In this document: one piece after another, positions 4,626-7,951 of the stretch | Position numbering within the stretch: the stretch's first letter is position 1 | How the letters are laid out: every line of letters starts with the position of its first letter | From: Chloroflexota bacterium | GTDB lineage: Bacteria > Chloroflexota > Ktedonobacteria > Ktedonobacterales > Ktedonobacteraceae | Assembly: GCA_027316975.1 (NCBI GenBank) | Contig: DAHVFL010000209.1 | Location: 1 to 7,951 of the forward strand | Reading direction: 5' to 3' | DNA length: 7,951 nt | The notes under the pieces: generated by a model | Told to the model about the DNA's origin: nothing | Seen by the model: the letters and a program-made list of their open reading frames with translations, nothing else | The model's database searches: none | Position numbers and translations under genes: made by a program

Positions 4626-6293
4626 ATGAACGAACATATTCTCGTGTGCGTGGCATGGCCCTATGCGAAAAGCTCAACGCATGTTGGTCAGATTGTAGGG
4701 GCATATCTCCCTGCTGATACCTTTGCTCGCTATCACCGCCTGGCCGGAAACAACGTCCTGATGGTGTCCGGTAGCGATGAACACGGCACCCCCATCCTGG
4801 TTGATTCCGAACGCGAAGGCATCGACCCGCGCGAATTCGTAGCGCGTTATCATCGACAGATCTGTGAAGTATGGGATCGCCTGGGCATGTCGTGGGATTT
4901 ATTTACCGAGACAGGCACAGAAAACCACTATCGCATCACGCAAGATTTCTTCTTAACACTGCATGATAAAGGCTATATCTTCAAAGACACCATGGAATCT
5001 CCCTATTGCCCGACCGACCACCGCTTTTTGCCCGACCGCTACGTCGAAGGCACCTGCCCTCACTGCGGCTACACACAGGCACGCGGCGACCAGTGCGATA
5101 ATTGCGGGCGCACCCTCGACCCGGTAGACCTCATCTCGCCGCGCTGCCGCCTGTGCGGGAGCAAGGAGAGCGCGTTGGAGATTCGTCTGACCGAACATTT
5201 CTTCCTGGACCTGCCCAAATTGCAGGAACCATTACAACAATGGCTCTCAGAGGGCAAAGATTTCTGGCGACCGAATACAATGGGCTTCGTCATGAACTGG
5301 CTGAAAGAAGGCCTGCGCGCCCGTGCCATCACACGCGATCTGGACTGGGGCGTGCCCATTCCAATCGACGGCTACGAAAGCAAGCGCATCTACGTCTGGT
5401 TCGATGCCGTCATTGGCTACTTCTCGGCCTCCGTCGAATGGGCCGAGCGGCAGGGAACGCCCGAAGCCTGGAAGACCTGGTGGGTTCCCGACCAGACCAC
5501 ACCTCCGGTCAAGTCCTACTACTTCATCGGCAAAGATAATATCCCGTTTCACGCCATCATCTGGCCCGCCATGCTGATGGGCTACGGCAATCGCAACCTG
5601 CCCTACGACGTACCCGCCAACGAATTTATGACCATGAGCGGCCAAAAAGCATCCAGCAGCCGCGGTAATGTGATCTGGACAAAGGATGTGCTCGATCAGT
5701 ACAGCGCCGATGCCCTGCGTTACTACCTGTCCGTAACGGCTCCCGAAGGACGCGACACCGACTTCACCTACGAAGAACTGGTACGCCGCAATAACGACGA
5801 GCTGGTCGCCACCTATGGCAACGCTGTGCATCGCACCCTGACCTTCTTGCAGAGCAAATTCAACGGCATCGTGCCGGAACCGCTGGCCCTGCGCGAGGCA
5901 GACCGCGAAATTCTGGCCGAAGTAGAGCGCGGCTTTGCCCTCGTCGGCCACAACATCGCCAATTGCCACTTCAAAGAAGGCATCAACGTCGCCATGTCTG
6001 TAGCGCGCGCAGCCAACCGCTACCTGGACGAGCAGGCCCCCTGGAAACAAATCAAGCTCGATCGCGCAGAAGCAGGCACCAGCATCTACGTAATGTTGCA
6101 GGTGCTCAGCGGTCTGCGCATCATGTTCTGGCCCTACCTGCCCTTCTCATCAGAGAAGCTGCATCATTACCTCGGCTTCGAAGGCGATGCCACCACCGCC
6201 CACTGGCGACCCACCAGCGTACCAGCCGGTGCGCATCTGCCAGCGCCAACGCCCCTCTTCCCCAAACTGGAAGAAGCCGCCGTCGTATTATAG
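4626..6293 (+). CDS. metG: Methionyl-tRNA synthetase
   Basis: A 555-residue class I aminoacyl-tRNA synthetase that charges tRNA-Met in the cytoplasm. The N-terminal VAWPYAKSSTHVGQ carries a HIGH-like H19-V-G-Q22. GSDEHGTPI (49-57) and RFLPDRYVEGTC (133-144) are typical of the family. The zinc-binding insert has CxxC pairs at 144/147, 157/160 and 174/177; the expected first knuckle has only one cysteine (C128, CPTD). The catalytic loop KMSKS is replaced by KASSS (341-345) in GQKASSSRGN. The tRNA anticodon-binding helical domain follows to the end (e.g. APWK at 471-474). There is no C-terminal EMAPII/Trbp111-like extension. ATG 4626 is preceded by GAGGGAG, 10 nt away. The signature motifs look more archaeal-like than E. 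coli-like. It is transcribed from its own extended -10 promoter, and no terminator separates it from the restriction-modification gene. Confidence 0.96.
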   Translation: MNEHILVCVAWPYAKSSTHVGQIVGAYLPADTFARYHRLAGNNVLMVSGSDEHGTPILVDSEREGIDPREFVARYHRQICEVWDRLGMSWDLFTETGTENHYRITQDFFLTLHDKGYIFKDTMESPYCPTDHRFLPDRYVEGTCPHCGYTQARGDQCDNCGRTLDPVDLISPRCRLCGSKESALEIRLTEHFFLDLPKLQEPLQQWLSEGKDFWRPNTMGFVMNWLKEGLRARAITRDLDWGVPIPIDGYESKRIYVWFDAVIGYFSASVEWAERQGTPEAWKTWWVPDQTTPPVKSYYFIGKDNIPFHAIIWPAMLMGYGNRNLPYDVPANEFMTMSGQKASSSRGNVIWTKDVLDQYSADALRYYLSVTAPEGRDTDFTYEELVRRNNDELVATYGNAVHRTLTFLQSKFNGIVPEPLALREADREILAEVERGFALVGHNIANCHFKEGINVAMSVARAANRYLDEQAPWKQIKLDRAEAGTSIYVMLQVLSGLRIMFWPYLPFSSEKLHHYLGFEGDATTAHWRPTSVPAGAHLPAPTPLFPKLEEAAVVL

Positions 6294-6315
6294 GGGCAGG
6301 ATGAGCTTTGTCAGC

Positions 6316-6320
6316 AGGAG
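6316..6320 (+). promoter_or_regulatory. Ribosome binding site supporting the GTG start of the restriction-modification gene
   Basis: AGGAG lies 7 nt before GTG 6328. The frame has a TAA immediately upstream (6325-6327), so this GTG is the earliest possible start. Confidence 0.8.
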
Positions 6321-6327
6321 TGTGTAA

Positions 6328-7951
6328 GTGGCATCAGCGCAAGAAACGTTTAGAGCGACTGTTATCGAGCCTCTAAAAGTCAATCGAGGGATACAGGTAC
6401 TTTCATATGCCGAATATTTAAGGCTTCCAGCAGCGCAGCGATCAAATGACGAAGCCGATGTCGTTGATAGTCGATTTACCCAAAAGCTTTTAGAGTGGCT
6501 GGGTTTTGGGTCAGAGGATATCAATTACAACCACCCGACTCCCGGATTTCCACAAAACCGGCCCGATTTTGTAACAAAGATGTTCGGGTCAACCGCGTTT
6601 GTCATCGAGGATAAAAGCACCGACGAGCAATTAGATAGCGCTTCGATACATCAACTGCGGCGATACACTGTTGGTACATCGGGCTATTGCCTCTGGACAA
6701 ATGCCCGATCTATCGTTGGTTTGCGCTTTGATGCCAATGGCGATTATCAGACCCTGGTGGAAGTACGTGTCGAAACCGTCTTTGCAGACGTGCCATCCCA
6801 GATCGATCAAGAAGCGAACTTTGAAATTCTTCAACTTCTTTATCGGAAGCAGCGCTTTAGCGACCTTGCCAATATCATCGATACGATTGCCATTGATGAA
6901 AACGAGTGGAGGCAGCAGGCAAAATCTCTAACAGACGAGGTTTCGCTACGCAATTTCATCAACGAGAGTCGCTTCGTTCTAGATCAGCTCACAACCGCCA
7001 TTCGAGCGCGCTTGAGCAACGTTACGCTAGAGTTAGAAGAGGCCGCAGAAGACCTCGCCGCCAGCCAGGAAAAATATCTTGCTATTCTAGCCAACCTGTT
7101 TGACAGGCTCAAAGGCGGAGGAGGCGTCAATCTCTCTGAGGTAAGCAAGCTGGAGGAGGAGTTACGAGACCTCGCATCGCGGTTGATCTATATGGACACC
7201 TCATATTCCGAACGCTTGAAACCAGCTATGAGCGCTGCGACACTTCCACTCTGGAACAGTTCTATAGAGGAAATCAAAACAGTTATATCAGGGCTGCGAG
7301 AACGCGAACTCGCCCGCAACGAATCGCGTCGTATCCGGGCCGCTTACCTGGTATGGCTAGAACGCTACAAATATATCGAGGGTGAAGAACGAGGAGATGA
7401 ACAGACAGTCGAATCACGCCGTCAGCGGGCCTTTGCAGAACAGGTTAGCTATGTCTTCTTCGTTCGCCTGTTATTAGTGCGAGTGCTGGAAGATAAAGGT
7501 ATCATGGCTCGCATCGTATCTGATGGAGGTTTCAAACACTGGTTCTCGTTTTTACGCAGCTCCTCATTAGAAGACCGCGTCCATGAAATTCGCGGCGAAT
7601 CATTCCTTCCACTCGTTTACAGTCGCGTCGTGAGCTTCTACCGGCACTTCTTTCAACAGCCCGTATTTGACTGGTTCATGCCCGATGATTATTTGCTGGC
7701 CCTCGCGCTTTATCGCCTCAACATGTATAATTTCAAAGATGTTACTAATGACCTGCTTGGCTTTACCTACGAAGCCTTTATTGATCGCGTGGCCCGCAAT
7801 CAGAAAGGTCACTTTCTGACACCCCCATCCATCGTTGAATTTATGCTCGACCGCGCCGGATACTCCGACTCTTCCACCATTGGAGAAAGTCTGCTCGATC
7901 CGGCGTGCGGATCAGGCAGTTTTCTTGTACACGCCGCGCGCCGGCTCAGGC
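6328..7951 (+). CDS. Fused PD-(D/E)xK nuclease and N6-adenine DNA methyltransferase (type IIG-like restriction-modification enzyme), 3' truncated by the window
   Basis: One uninterrupted frame of 541 codons runs from GTG 6328 off the window end. The N-terminus has a nuclease pattern: E56 in QKLLEWLGF, P79-D80 in RPDF, then E94-D95-K96 in FVIEDKS, followed by Q109 in HQLRRY. Together these fit a PD-(D/E)xK restriction nuclease of the type I HsdR-N/type IIG kind. A mainly helical connector follows. It includes a charged, coiled-coil-like stretch (about 213-300) interrupted by GGGG (263-266), and an Arg/Glu-rich helix (about 312-345). The methyltransferase begins with motif X, GHFLTPP (494-500), and the AdoMet-binding motif I, DPACGSG (524-530). 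The NPPY catalytic motif and any target-recognition domain must lie beyond the window. Codons are more AT-ending than in metG, consistent with acquisition. It begins 34 bp after metG. It could also be the methylase of a larger defence system. Confidence 0.85.
   Translation, partial: MASAQETFRATVIEPLKVNRGIQVLSYAEYLRLPAAQRSNDEADVVDSRFTQKLLEWLGFGSEDINYNHPTPGFPQNRPDFVTKMFGSTAFVIEDKSTDEQLDSASIHQLRRYTVGTSGYCLWTNARSIVGLRFDANGDYQTLVEVRVETVFADVPSQIDQEANFEILQLLYRKQRFSDLANIIDTIAIDENEWRQQAKSLTDEVSLRNFINESRFVLDQLTTAIRARLSNVTLELEEAAEDLAASQEKYLAILANLFDRLKGGGGVNLSEVSKLEEELRDLASRLIYMDTSYSERLKPAMSAATLPLWNSSIEEIKTVISGLRERELARNESRRIRAAYLVWLERYKYIEGEERGDEQTVESRRQRAFAEQVSYVFFVRLLLVRVLEDKGIMARIVSDGGFKHWFSFLRSSSLEDRVHEIRGESFLPLVYSRVVSFYRHFFQQPVFDWFMPDDYLLALALYRLNMYNFKDVTNDLLGFTYEAFIDRVARNQKGHFLTPPSIVEFMLDRAGYSDSSTIGESLLDPACGSGSFLVHAARRLR

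Noticed and set aside
4499..4717. Small plus-strand open frame upstream of metG
   Set aside because: It spans the metG promoter and overlaps the metG start in another frame, with no family signal.
5247..6050. 267-codon open frame on the minus strand inside metG
   Set aside because: It lies antisense to a secure gene, has low-complexity Gly/Val-rich content, and shows no ribosome site or family motif.
7600..7812. 70-codon minus-strand frame inside the restriction-modification gene
   Set aside because: Antisense to a long frame with recognisable nuclease and methylase motifs.

Overview
The window is ordinary-looking bacterial chromosome with medium-high GC. It has Shine-Dalgarno-led genes, TATAAT/TACAAT promoters and short intergenic gaps. 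A Bacillus-like long ThiF/MoeB, an archaeal-looking methionyl-tRNA synthetase signature and many intergenic GC-rich inverted repeats suggest a free-living, possibly soil, Chloroflexota (Ktedonobacteria-like) organism. That assignment is inference from style, since no marker gene fixes it.

Layout from left to right. Bases 1-1317 (+) hold the 3' end of an oligopeptide/dipeptide ABC transporter ATPase (OppD/DppD type) and a complete partner ATPase (OppF/DppF type), 18 bp apart, as the end of a transporter operon. Bases 1318-1588 are a convergent intergenic region. Its two ends carry terminator-like stems of one sequence family in opposite orientation, and between them lies a palindromic, MITE-like repeat plus a perfect 22-bp tandem duplication. 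Bases 1589-2436 (-) hold two stand-alone receiver-domain proteins in one transcription unit with a good sigma-70-type promoter. The upstream one is canonical. The downstream one has lost the phosphoacceptor aspartate (Glu instead) and one metal-binding acid.

Bases 2681-3712 (+) encode a ThiF/MoeB-family E1-like adenylyltransferase, transcribed divergently from the receiver pair. Bases 3760-4428 (-) encode an unrecognised four-helix membrane protein, divergent from metG. Bases 4626-6293 (+) encode a methionyl-tRNA synthetase with variant signature motifs. From 6328 to the window edge runs an open reading frame of at least 541 codons starting with GTG. It joins an N-terminal PD-(D/E)xK nuclease to a long helical/coiled-coil connector and an N6-adenine DNA methyltransferase start (GHFLTPP, DPACGSG), that is, a single-chain restriction-modification enzyme of type IIG-like design cut by the window end.

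The genes do not form one pathway: housekeeping and transport genes are interleaved with a small signalling unit. The points most worth pursuing are the nuclease-methyltransferase directly behind metG, the tandem canonical/degenerate receiver pair, and the repeat-filled, terminator-bracketed intergenic region. No tRNA, rRNA, CRISPR array or transposase was found.
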